From assembly GCA_026003835.1 (NCBI GenBank), contig BPHZ01000004.1, positions 1-64,000 on the forward strand: DNA of 64,000 bases, written 5' to 3'. The notes beneath the pieces are model-generated. The model ran no database searches. It saw only the letters and a list, made by a program, of their open reading frames with translations, and had not been told where the DNA came from. The stretch comes from Herpetosiphonaceae bacterium. GTDB taxonomy: Bacteria; Chloroflexota; Chloroflexia; Chloroflexales; Herpetosiphonaceae. The position numbers were made by a program, and so were the translations under genes. This document shows, one piece after another, positions 33,636 to 41,534 of this stretch. Position 1 is the first letter of the stretch. Every line of letters starts with the position of its first letter.

Positions 33636-35840
33636 CTATTTCCGGGCCAGGGCGAAAAAGGGTCCAAACTCAGACTCAGTCACGAGTTTGCCGAGCTTCT
33701 GGTACTCGCGCTTGATAGCGCGCACTACATGAGCCATCTGGATGACATTGCCATCTTCGGCAGCCAGAAAGGCCGCCAGCAGCGCGATGTTGCGGATGTT
33801 GCCTCCCGCCAGCTTGAACTGCCGCGCAAGAAATTCCGTATCGACATCTTCCGCCAGGGGGGCCTCCTCTGGAAAAACCTTGCGCCAGATACGCAGGCGA
33901 TCGGCTTCCTCGGGGAAGGGGAATTCAATGGCAACGTGGAGCCGGCGCACAAAGGCGTCATCCATATTCTTGCGCAGGTTCGTCGCCAGAATGACGACGC
34001 CATCATACTCCTCCATCTTTTGCAGGAGATAGCCGACCTCGATGTTCGCATAACGATCGTGGGCGTCCTTCACTTCCGAGCGCTTCCCAAAGATCGAGTC
34101 GGCCTCATCGAAGAAGAGGATGGCGTTGGCTTCGCGCGCTGCCGTAAACACCCGGTCGAGATTCTTCTCTGTCTCTCCAATGTACTTGCTGACTAGCGTT
34201 GAGAGGTCAACCTTGTAGAGTTCTAACCCCAGATCGGTAGCAATGATCTCTGCTGCCATCGTCTTGCCCGTCCCTGATGGGCCGGCGAAAAGAACATTGA
34301 CCCCTTTGCCCATAGCCAGGCGGCGGTCGAAGCCCCAGCGCTCCAGCACTGTCCGGCGATGGCGCACCTGGATACAGATCTCACGAAGTTGGTTAATCTG
34401 ATCTGGGGGTAAAACAATATCGTCCCAACAATAGGTTGAATTGATCTTATGAGCCAGGCTGTTGAGCCTGCCGCTCGATTGGGCGCGACAGGCGCTGTAG
34501 AGATCGCCGGGGCCTGGCTTGCCACCGCGCCAGCGGGCCAGTGCGCGCGCCATAGCTACGGCGTCGCCAATCTGACCTCCGCTGAGGCGGAAGGTGCTGG
34601 CAAGCTGCTGCAGCACGACCTCATCTGGCGCGTCGGCGCCGAGCTGCAGTCGCCAAATCTGCTCGCGCTCGCTGTATGAAGGGGTGGGCAGATCAAGCCG
34701 CAGATAGCTGCTACGCTTGAACGCCCCGCGCGCCTCCCACGACCCATCCAGAGGCAGGAATGTATAGCCCTGATACTCATCCAGCGCAGCAAGAATGGCA
34801 TGCCGCCATGCGCGCAGCTCATCGGCGATCAATACCTGCTCGATGCCTTCAAGAAAGATTGCCGCGCCATCAAGGATCGCCTCGCGCAGCACCCGCTGCG
34901 CCATCTCTACAGGGCTTAGATCGCTCTCCAGCGCTTTGTCCATGGCTACATACAGCAATGGAAGGCCCGCCTCGGCGCAGAGCGCCTCTGCGATCGCCTT
35001 GCGGCCACTGCCATAGCTGCCCTGCAATCCAAGCACCAGCCCACCCTCAGCTCCCGCCGGGATTTGACGGAGCCGCGCGACAAACTCTGCTGGTAGCACG
35101 AGATCGTCCAGCGATCGCGTCAGCCGTTGCAGCGCCGTAAAGGACTGGAGCGCCGGGTCAAGTACCGGTTGGCCCAGCAGCTCGGCAACGATCCGATCAT
35201 CGATCTTAATAAAGCGAGCCAGCAGTGCTGGCTGTCGCTGTCCATCCTCGAAAAGCTGGATCAGGCGATGGTGTAGCAGTGGAGCGCTGGCCATAAAGGC
35301 AGCACGAGCCCAAATCCATTCATCAGGGGTACCGCAGAGCAGCCGCAGCGCAAGATCGATCGAGGGTCGCTTTTTGGTGACATCATCCTGGATATAACCA
35401 TAGAGCCGCTCATAGCGCAGGTCGATCTCCGGCGCCAGCGCCAGGAGCAGAACATCTTGCTCAAAGGACGACAGACCGAAGAGCCGGGCAATCCTGCGCA
35501 GGGGCAAAACAGCGCCGCCGCGCTCTGCCTGCAGTGCCTGCTGCTCAAGAGCGCGGCGCTCCTCGGCCAGCTCGCCGCGCGCGGCAGCCAGCTCAGGAGA
35601 CATACTGGACCAATGACTACAGAGGATATCGACCTCGGCATCGGGGATATACAGACCGCGGTAGGTATCGTCAGCCAGCGCCCCATATGTCTCCCTGGTC
35701 AGCGCAACCTGCCAGGCTAAAAGACGCTTGAGCCAGCTGAGCATAGCCTGAAGGTGCTCTGCTGGGACGTGGGGCTGGGTGGAGCTATGCTCAATCACAG
35801 GCAGCATGAAACATCTTGTAGCGTCGTCAGATCTCAACAC
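33636..35840 (-). CDS. AAA+ ATPase of the eCIS (Pvc15-like)
   Basis: The 734-residue product (or 723 from ATG 35807) has two AAA modules. The first, about 250-430, is degenerate: GLQGSYGSGRKAIAEAL has a Walker A-like GSGRK, but Walker B is poor. The second, about 500-680, is complete: LFAGPSGTGKTMAAE (Walker A), AILFFDEADSIFG (Walker B), LATNLRKNMDDAFVRRL (sensor 1 and arginine finger) and GGNIRNIALLAAFLA (sensor 2). This is the layout of Afp15/Pvc15, an ATPase needed for assembly. As the first gene of the operon it is preceded by the divergent intergenic region. No ribosome site decides between the two starts. Confidence 0.92.
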   Translation of the reverse strand: MLRSDDATRCFMLPVIEHSSTQPHVPAEHLQAMLSWLKRLLAWQVALTRETYGALADDTYRGLYIPDAEVDILCSHWSSMSPELAAARGELAEERRALEQQALQAERGGAVLPLRRIARLFGLSSFEQDVLLLALAPEIDLRYERLYGYIQDDVTKKRPSIDLALRLLCGTPDEWIWARAAFMASAPLLHHRLIQLFEDGQRQPALLARFIKIDDRIVAELLGQPVLDPALQSFTALQRLTRSLDDLVLPAEFVARLRQIPAGAEGGLVLGLQGSYGSGRKAIAEALCAEAGLPLLYVAMDKALESDLSPVEMAQRVLREAILDGAAIFLEGIEQVLIADELRAWRHAILAALDEYQGYTFLPLDGSWEARGAFKRSSYLRLDLPTPSYSEREQIWRLQLGADAPDEVVLQQLASTFRLSGGQIGDAVAMARALARWRGGKPGPGDLYSACRAQSSGRLNSLAHKINSTYCWDDIVLPPDQINQLREICIQVRHRRTVLERWGFDRRLAMGKGVNVLFAGPSGTGKTMAAEIIATDLGLELYKVDLSTLVSKYIGETEKNLDRVFTAAREANAILFFDEADSIFGKRSEVKDAHDRYANIEVGYLLQKMEEYDGVVILATNLRKNMDDAFVRRLHVAIEFPFPEEADRLRIWRKVFPEEAPLAEDVDTEFLARQFKLAGGNIRNIALLAAFLAAEDGNVIQMAHVVRAIKREYQKLGKLVTESEFGPFFALARK

Positions 35841-36053
35841 TGGCCTCGTGAGTTTGGGGCCGCAATAAGCTTAACACAACATCGTTAAGAGATCGTAAAT
35901 CCACCCAGACGATCTGCATAAGGTTATCTGTGTATTAGTTTATGATTTATTAACGCTCAAAGAATATGATGATGCATAGTCACAACAGGCTGCTTTGCCA
36001 CAATTCCATCAGGGACCCTCAAGCACAGCAGACATGACAGGAGCAAACGTGTT
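35841..36053. promoter_or_regulatory. divergent intergenic region between the eCIS and MinD operons
   Basis: This 213-base gap separates two divergent operons and is AT-richer than its surroundings. It contains TTAAC-N8-GTTAA (35871-35888), a possible operator, and AGGAGC before the minD-like start. No promoter close to consensus could be assigned for either direction. The common region makes shared regulation of the two operons possible. Confidence 0.4.
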
Positions 36054-36809
36054 ATGGCTAAGATCATCTCTGTCCACTCATTCCGCGGCGGAACGGGCAA
36101 ATCAAATACAACAGCCAACGTCACTACGATTCTCGCCAGCGAAGGGCGACGCGTTGGCGTCATTGATACAGACATTCAATCGCCAGGTATCCACGTTCTC
36201 TTCGGCCTTAATGAAGAGGCGATGCGCTATTCGCTCAACGATTATCTCTGGGGGAAGTGTGAGATTGCCCAGGCAGCGCATGATGTGACCTCTCAGCTTG
36301 GACCGGCCGTAAAGGGCAAAGTCTTCCTCATCCCTTCCAGTATCAAGGCTGGTGAGATCGCGCGCGTGCTGCGTGAGGGCTATGACGTCGGGCTGCTTAA
36401 CGATGGTTTTCACCAACTGATCCAGTCGCTGAAGTTGGACGTGCTGATGATTGATACTCACCCTGGCCTCAACGAGGAAACCCTGCTCTCGATCGCCGTC
36501 TCCGATGCCCTGGCGATCATCCTGCGCCCCGACCAACAAGACTATCAAGGCACAGGTGTGACTGTTGAGGTTGCTCGTAAGCTTGAGGTTCCCCGCTTGG
36601 TCCTAGTCGTCAATAAAGTTCCTCCTACCTTCAACGCCACCGAGGTTAAAGCTCGTGTTCAGCAGACCTACAATGCAGAGGTCGGCGCTGTACTCATGCA
36701 CTCAGATGAAATGATGGCACTGGCGAGCGCGGGCGTCTTTGTCCAGCACTACCCGGACCATCCTATGACTGCCGAACTGCGCCGGCTGGCAGCCAGGCTC
36801 GTCGAGTAA
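36054..36809 (+). CDS. MinD/ParA-like ATPase, first copy
   Basis: The 251-residue product is a SIMIBI-class ATPase. It has the deviant Walker A SFRGGTGKSNTTAN, switch I-like VGVIDTDIQSPGIHVLFG, Walker B LDVLMIDTHPGLNEETLLSI, and a C-terminal VLVVNKVPPTF nucleotide-base region. The signature lysine that MinD and ParA have at the start of the P-loop (KGGxGKT) is an arginine here. The protein lacks an obvious amphipathic C-terminal helix. It is the first gene of a six-gene operon that ends with a close paralogue. Such ATPases position complexes in the cell, and a role in placing the neighbouring injection machine is a tempting inference without direct support. Confidence 0.85.
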   Translation: MAKIISVHSFRGGTGKSNTTANVTTILASEGRRVGVIDTDIQSPGIHVLFGLNEEAMRYSLNDYLWGKCEIAQAAHDVTSQLGPAVKGKVFLIPSSIKAGEIARVLREGYDVGLLNDGFHQLIQSLKLDVLMIDTHPGLNEETLLSIAVSDALAIILRPDQQDYQGTGVTVEVARKLEVPRLVLVVNKVPPTFNATEVKARVQQTYNAEVGAVLMHSDEMMALASAGVFVQHYPDHPMTAELRRLAARLVE

Positions 36810-36858
36810 GCCAGTTGTTGGTGACCTTCGCAACGGGACAGCAACGAGGTTTGCAACA

Positions 36859-38181
36859 ATGATAAGCGCCCGTATTCAGCCCGGCGAACGTGCCCGCTTC
36901 GTAACGCTAGCGCTGCTGCTTTTCATCAATGCATTGGTGGAAAGCTCAAACGAAGTGATTGCAACCAGCGGGTTCATCAGTGATGCCGGCGCAGCGAATA
37001 TCCTCTGGGTCTGGGCCACCGATATGTTTATTATCATCCTTGCCTCAGGCGCCTACTCGTTGATCGTTGATCGAACCAAGCGCGGACTTCTTGCCGTCAT
37101 CCTCTTCGGTACGTTTAGTCTGATCTATGTAAGCCTCTATTTCCTGTTCGCCGCCGGACTGCCGGCATGGATCGGCTACACCCTGCTGATGGTGCTCAAC
37201 GATCAGCAGTGGATGTTGGTGCCAATGCTGGTCTGGGCACTGGCAAATGATATCTTCTCCGTCGCCGCAGCCAAGCGGCTCTTTCCGCTTCTTGGAATCG
37301 CCGCGCTTTTTGGTGGCATCGGAGGCAGCGCGATCGCCGCAGGTGTCGCCCGCTGGCTCTCGGTGCAAAGTTACGAGCTCTTGCTGCTCAATGCCTGGTT
37401 GACACTGACCGCCGCCCTGGTCGTGGCTATTGCAGCGCCCAGGCTCAAGATCGAGGCGCGCCAGTCGCGCCAGCGTGAGACAATGTGGGATGCGCTCAAG
37501 GAAGGACTTGCCTTTGTGCGTGAGGTGCCGCTCTACCGCTACCTGACGTTAGCAATGGTGATGCTTGGCATTGGCCTCAACGCCGTTGAATTTCACTTCC
37601 TTGATAGAGTCTCGACGAGTATTCTCGATCCCACCGCCCTCCAGGCTTTCTACGGCGCCTTCAGGGCGGTTGTCATCGGTACACTTTTTATCGTGCAGGG
37701 CATCATTGCAACCTGGCTGCTCAACCGAATCGGCTTCAAGAATATCTTCATTTCGATGCCGCTGGTGATGTTGCTTGGTCTCGCTCTGGCCATTGTGATC
37801 CCTGGAGTCATCCCGGCAGGTATCGCTGTCTATCTGGCCCGCGTCACGTTGGTGGGCGTCGAAGAGCCGTCGCGGCGCGCGCTGCAAGGGATGGTACCCG
37901 ACGAGCGCCGTGGGCGTGTCAGCGCCTTCCTGGATGGCTACCTGTATCCCCTCGGTTCGATCCTGAGCTGCGGCATGATCGGGCTGGTGCTGTTCCTTGT
38001 CGGACAGCAACTCCTCAGCCCAGAGCAGGGCCGGATCCTCTACCTGAGCCTGGCGCTGGTCTGCGCCTCCATCGCGCTCTGGTCAATTACCCGGCTGCGC
38101 GTTCACTACGATCAGAGTATGTTGAACTGGCGGCTCAGGCGACGACAGCGGCGGAGTTCGCTCGCCGATATCGAGTTTTAA
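36859..38181 (+). CDS. MFS/NPT-type membrane transporter
   Basis: The 440-residue product has about 12 hydrophobic segments, with the major-facilitator N- and C-terminal halves. It resembles Npt1/Npt2-like nucleotide-transporter family proteins: DIFSVAAAKRLFPLLGIAAL, then FGGIGGSAIAAGVARWL, parallels the AKRLFxLIGxGxxLGxxxGG segment of that family. The C-terminus is basic (WRLRRRQRRSS). Substrate unknown. It lies 49 bases after the first minD-like gene and 46 before the ECF/HAMP gene, in one operon. It might import a signal sensed by the next gene product. Confidence 0.7.
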   Translation: MISARIQPGERARFVTLALLLFINALVESSNEVIATSGFISDAGAANILWVWATDMFIIILASGAYSLIVDRTKRGLLAVILFGTFSLIYVSLYFLFAAGLPAWIGYTLLMVLNDQQWMLVPMLVWALANDIFSVAAAKRLFPLLGIAALFGGIGGSAIAAGVARWLSVQSYELLLLNAWLTLTAALVVAIAAPRLKIEARQSRQRETMWDALKEGLAFVREVPLYRYLTLAMVMLGIGLNAVEFHFLDRVSTSILDPTALQAFYGAFRAVVIGTLFIVQGIIATWLLNRIGFKNIFISMPLVMLLGLALAIVIPGVIPAGIAVYLARVTLVGVEEPSRRALQGMVPDERRGRVSAFLDGYLYPLGSILSCGMIGLVLFLVGQQLLSPEQGRILYLSLALVCASIALWSITRLRVHYDQSMLNWRLRRRQRRSSLADIEF

Positions 38182-38227
38182 GGCGCTGCTCCTGTATGCA
38201 GCCGCAGCAGGACGCATCAACAGGGGG

Positions 38228-39343
38228 TTGATGATGCAACCAACACGAGTAAGCTGGCGGCTCGATCGTCGTAAACTTGTCGCGATGATCGGGGGCGCGC
38301 TGCTCTATGGCCTGCTCTCCTGGCTGACCAACCTTTCCGCCCTCGCCGATACGCTTGGCGTCGATCTGCGCCCGGCCATCGCCATCCCCATCATTTTCGG
38401 CTTCGTCTATGGACCTATCGTCGGTCTGTTCGTCGGATTCGCCGGTAATGTTCTTGGCGATTGGGTCAGTTGGCAGGCCTTCTACTGGAACTGGAGTCTG
38501 GGCAATGGTATGATGGGCCTAGTGCCTGGTCTATATGCCTTGCGCTGGCGCTCTTACCGCACGTTCCCGCAAATCCTCATGGCGCTGTTGGTCTCCGGTG
38601 TCGGTATTGTCGTAGGCATGGGTATCGCTGCCTATCTCGACGTCTGGATCTGTCAGGAGGGCGGCCCTGTCAATGTTTGCGCTCAGATACCCGTGACCAT
38701 CGATTTTGCCTTGAATCAGGAGTTTATCCCAGTCGTAAAGGTCAACCTGATCAATGCACTGATCCTGGTGCCGATCCTGCTCTTCAACATTGAGCGACTC
38801 GATCTCACCTCCCGCGATTGGCTTCGCTCCGGGTTGCTGCGCCGCCTCTTGGTGGCGATCGTCATCTCGGCCGCGCTGCCTACCGCAGTACTGGGCTTCT
38901 TCCTTACCCAGGAGTTCTCCGGCCAGGACACGGCTAACAGTAACGTGACGATCAAGTTGATCCTGACGATCATCGTTGGCCTGATCTTTTCGATCGCTAA
39001 TGCGGGGCTAGTTGCGCAGAGTATGTCGCGACCGCTGCTGCGCCTGACCGGCGCTGCGCGCGCGATGGAGGCCGGCGAGCTGAGCAGCGGGCAAGTTGCC
39101 GAACTCAAAGCCACCGAGGGCAACGATGAGATCGCCATCCTCAGTCAGGTGTTCGGCAGGATGGCGGAAGAGGTCATTACCCGCGAAGAGAAATTACGGC
39201 GTCAGGTTGAGGAGCTGCGCATCGAGATCGATGTCGTCAAACAACAGAAACAGGTAGCGGAGATTACCGACACAGACTATTTCCAGGAGTTGCAGCGGCG
39301 AGCAAAAGCCTTACGCCGAAAAGAAGGGGGTGATGGCGCATGA
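38228..39343 (+). CDS. ECF-S-like membrane protein fused to HAMP and coiled coil
   Basis: The 371-residue product combines an ECF-transporter substrate-binding-like membrane part (residues about 10-185: AIPIIFGFVYGPIVGLFVG, then FAGNVLGDWVSWQAFYWNWS) and two further membrane spans (about 205-270). A HAMP domain follows (about 275-330: MSRPLLRLTGAARAMEAGEL, then NDEIAILSQVFGRMAEEV), and then a helical tail EELRIEIDVVKQQKQVAEIT, TDYFQELQRRAKAL. The tail resembles output coiled coils seen in other Chloroflexota and cyanobacterial proteins paired with MinD-like ATPases. There is no kinase or cyclase domain, so the HAMP probably signals to a partner. The stop overlaps the next gene (ATGA), so translation is coupled. 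Confidence 0.7.
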   Translation: MMMQPTRVSWRLDRRKLVAMIGGALLYGLLSWLTNLSALADTLGVDLRPAIAIPIIFGFVYGPIVGLFVGFAGNVLGDWVSWQAFYWNWSLGNGMMGLVPGLYALRWRSYRTFPQILMALLVSGVGIVVGMGIAAYLDVWICQEGGPVNVCAQIPVTIDFALNQEFIPVVKVNLINALILVPILLFNIERLDLTSRDWLRSGLLRRLLVAIVISAALPTAVLGFFLTQEFSGQDTANSNVTIKLILTIIVGLIFSIANAGLVAQSMSRPLLRLTGAARAMEAGELSSGQVAELKATEGNDEIAILSQVFGRMAEEVITREEKLRRQVEELRIEIDVVKQQKQVAEITDTDYFQELQRRAKALRRKEGGDGA

Positions 39344-39663
39344 GTCAGGAAGAGGAGCAGGGCCACGCACACGCTGGGATTACGGCCCTGGATCTGCTTG
39401 AGCTACCACCTATCCTGCGTTCGATTGTGCGCCTTATGCTTCGTAAGGGTGAGATGACTCTGCTTGAGCTGCACCAGGCAGCCGCCAACCTGGCAGCTCC
39501 TGACAGTATAGACCAGGCGGAGATTGACAAAGCGCTCAATACACTCTGCCAGCAGAACTGGCTTGTACGCTTCGGCGAAGGACAGAATAGTTCCTACAAG
39601 GTCAACATTCGCAAGAAGATCGGACGTCCCGGAAAAATTTGGGATTCGCTGGATTCGTTTTAA
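39340..39663 (+). CDS. small winged-helix protein
   Basis: The 107-residue product starts at the ATG of an ATGA overlap with the HAMP gene. Its core is a winged helix: ILRSIVRLMLRKGEMTLLEL, then IDQAEIDKALNTLCQQNWLV and RFGEGQNSSYKVNIRKK. The tail GRPGKIWDSLDSF is conserved-looking and could be a partner-binding peptide. It may bind DNA, or act as a protein adaptor between the HAMP output helix and the ATPases. No operator could be identified. Confidence 0.65.
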   Translation: MSQEEEQGHAHAGITALDLLELPPILRSIVRLMLRKGEMTLLELHQAAANLAAPDSIDQAEIDKALNTLCQQNWLVRFGEGQNSSYKVNIRKKIGRPGKIWDSLDSF

Positions 39664-39679
39664 TCAAGGGAGCGCTCGT

Positions 39680-40141
39680 TTGTCTACGCCCAATCATCGG
39701 ATTTCATATCGCTACGGTGAATTGCAAGATTCGTCGATTGAGAGCCCAACAGGACAAGATGGAGCAGCAGCGACATCGATTGGTACGCTCTACTCAATCG
39801 ATTTTCAAGGTGTTGCCGATCCAGCGATGCTCAATGATCCTGAGCGGCTCGCCGCAATGATGGGGCGGGTTATCGCAATGTCCGGTCTCCAGATCGTTGG
39901 CACTCCTATGGTCCACCACTTCAGCCCTCACGGGCTGACCTACCTGATGCTGCTTGCTCAGTCGCACCTGGCAGTACACACCTGGCCCGAATATCAGTTT
40001 ATGACTGTCGATTTCTTTACTTGTGGAGATCCTGCGCTGGGCTATCAAGCCTGCGTGGTTTTGCAGAAGGCTATTTCCTGCGCACATGTGGCCGTGCGGA
40101 GCATTGAGCGATATCTCTCCTCTCCGGGGGAAAACAGCTGA
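39680..40141 (+). CDS. S-adenosylmethionine decarboxylase-like (SpeD family) protein
   Basis: A TTG at 39680, seven bases after AAGGGAG, gives a 153-residue product; the longer open frame overlaps the preceding gene and is unrelated. It has the SpeD fold: HHFSPHGLTYLMLL, then AQSHLAVHTWPEYQFMTVDF followed by FTCG. In SpeD the chain is cut before the serine of ESH to make the pyruvoyl group; here the serine is kept but the preceding residue is Gln. The enzyme would make decarboxylated AdoMet for polyamines, or, as reported for some SpeD homologues, decarboxylate ornithine or arginine. No other polyamine gene is nearby. Its place inside a MinD/HAMP operon is unusual. Confidence 0.75.
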   Translation: MSTPNHRISYRYGELQDSSIESPTGQDGAAATSIGTLYSIDFQGVADPAMLNDPERLAAMMGRVIAMSGLQIVGTPMVHHFSPHGLTYLMLLAQSHLAVHTWPEYQFMTVDFFTCGDPALGYQACVVLQKAISCAHVAVRSIERYLSSPGENS

Positions 40142-40174
40142 TCTTTCAACATTTGCCTGGCAGGATCGAAGCGT

Positions 40175-40939
40175 ATGCCGCAGATCATCTCGATTCATTC
40201 TTTCCGGCGAGGAACCGGCAAATCAACGGTTACGGCCAATCTTGCCGCGCTGCTTGCACTGGACGGCTGGCGTGTTGGCGTGATCGATACCAATATCCAG
40301 GCGCCGAGCTTGCATATCCTTTTCGGCCTGGATGATACGGAGCTGGTCTATTCGCTCAACGATTACCTTTTGGGCGAGTGTATGATGATCCAGGCCGCCT
40401 ATAATGTTGCACCTCACCTGGGGATCAACGGCACGATCACGCTCATTCCCTCCAGTACACATCCTAAAGAGGTGATACGAATACTCCGCGACGGCTACGA
40501 CAGCGATCGGCTTGAGGCCGGCATCGATGAGCTGGCCGTTATGTTCAAGCTGGATGTCCTGCTGATCGATACCTGTCCTGGTCTTACGGAGGAAACGCTC
40601 CGCTCGATCATCATCTCTGATCTTGTGCTGTTGGTCATGCGGCCGGATCAGCAGGATTACCAGGGCACAGGCGTGACCATCGAGGTAGCGCGCAAGCTAG
40701 AGACATCCCGGCTGGCCCTCTTGGTCAATAACCTGCCGCCGCACTTCGACCCGGCCCAGGTGCGCGATCAAGTGCAGCAGGTCTATAATGTCGAGATGGC
40801 AGGCGTACTCCATCACTCAGGCGAAATGCTCAGCCTCGGCAGTACCGATATCTTTACCCTGCGCTATCCCAACCATCCGCTAACAGCAGAGCTTCGCCGC
40901 ATAGCAAACGAGCTTATACGCCAGGCCGGGGCTATTTAA
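40175..40939 (+). CDS. MinD/ParA-like ATPase, second copy
   Basis: The 254-residue product is a clear paralogue of the protein encoded at 36054-36809: SFRRGTGKSTVTANLAALLA (Walker A), VGVIDTNIQAPSLHILFG, LDVLLIDTCPGLTEETL (Walker B) and VMRPDQQDYQGTGVTIEVAR, the last nearly identical in both. As in the first copy, the MinD signature lysine is replaced by arginine. Two paralogues bracketing one operon suggest a heterodimer or two related switch proteins. The gene ends the operon, and the next gene converges on it. Confidence 0.85.
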   Translation: MPQIISIHSFRRGTGKSTVTANLAALLALDGWRVGVIDTNIQAPSLHILFGLDDTELVYSLNDYLLGECMMIQAAYNVAPHLGINGTITLIPSSTHPKEVIRILRDGYDSDRLEAGIDELAVMFKLDVLLIDTCPGLTEETLRSIIISDLVLLVMRPDQQDYQGTGVTIEVARKLETSRLALLVNNLPPHFDPAQVRDQVQQVYNVEMAGVLHHSGEMLSLGSTDIFTLRYPNHPLTAELRRIANELIRQAGAI

Positions 40940-40983
40940 CTGCCCCTTTACGTACTGGTGTCTGGAGGGGCGCCATGGTTCGA

Positions 40984-41463
40984 CTACTGCCCAGGCGCAC
41001 TGTTTTGGATCTGGAACAGCAGGTTGATCGTCTGCTCAAGCACAGGCGGCCAATCAACGCCATCCATCGTCCTGACCGTCTTCTCGGCCTGAGGTGTCGC
41101 CACTGTTAAAGTATAGCTGATCCTATCGCAGCAGGTATTCTGCGGGATATAGTTCTCTTTGAGCGCCATAAACTCAGCGCTTTCAATCAATTGCTCAAGC
41201 ACTGCAAGCTGTTGGTCGGAAATGTTCCACTCGATCTTCTGCGCCTGCCTGTTGAGCCCACTCTGAGTCAGCCGAGCCCTACCATCGCGCCAGACGATCA
41301 AGGTGGTCTGCGCTCCCTTCAGCCCGCCCTCCTGCCTCAGCGCTACCAGTGGCTCACCGGCGGCAGGCTGAGCCGTGGGGGATGGAGTTCTCTCCGGGCT
41401 GGTCACTCCGCAGGCCATCAGGGCAAACAGCAGTGTACAACACACCAACATCCGCAGGATCAT
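40984..41463 (-). CDS. putative lipoprotein
   Basis: The 159-residue product starts MILRMLVCCTLLFALMACG, a lipoprotein signal with Cys-18 as the likely lipidation site, followed by a Pro/Ser/Thr linker. The mature domain (LVALRQEGGLKGAQTTLIVW, then DGRARLTQSG) is of the type seen in small surface lipoproteins with two internal cysteines (NTCCDRISYTL); no function is known. It is downstream of the nuo operon on the same strand but separated from it by a good terminator, so it probably has its own promoter in the 41464-41490 region or is read by leakage. Confidence 0.65.
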   Translation of the reverse strand: MILRMLVCCTLLFALMACGVTSPERTPSPTAQPAAGEPLVALRQEGGLKGAQTTLIVWRDGRARLTQSGLNRQAQKIEWNISDQQLAVLEQLIESAEFMALKENYIPQNTCCDRISYTLTVATPQAEKTVRTMDGVDWPPVLEQTINLLFQIQNSAPGQ

Positions 41464-41478
41464 TCCTCACTCCTCTGG

Positions 41479-41511
41479 AAAGATAAAAGGCCAGCCCGCG
41501 AGAGCTGGCCT
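41479..41511 (-). terminator. rho-independent terminator of the nuo operon
   Basis: On the minus strand AGGCCAGC (41511-41504), an 8-base loop, and GCTGGCCT (41495-41488) form an 8-base-pair stem followed directly by TTTATCTTT. It lies 24 bases after the nuoN stop codon. Confidence 0.85.
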
Positions 41512-41534
41512 GCACCAATGAGTACCGATCGTAC

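Noticed and set aside
35841..36053. Origin of replication or parS cluster next to the MinD-like genes
   Set aside because: No dnaA boxes, AT-rich repeats or parS-like palindromes could be recognised; MinD-like genes alone do not indicate an origin.
40940..40980. Terminator between the second MinD-like gene and the convergent lipoprotein gene
   Set aside because: GCCCCT and AGGGGC could pair, but the stem is only six base pairs with a long loop and no T-run.
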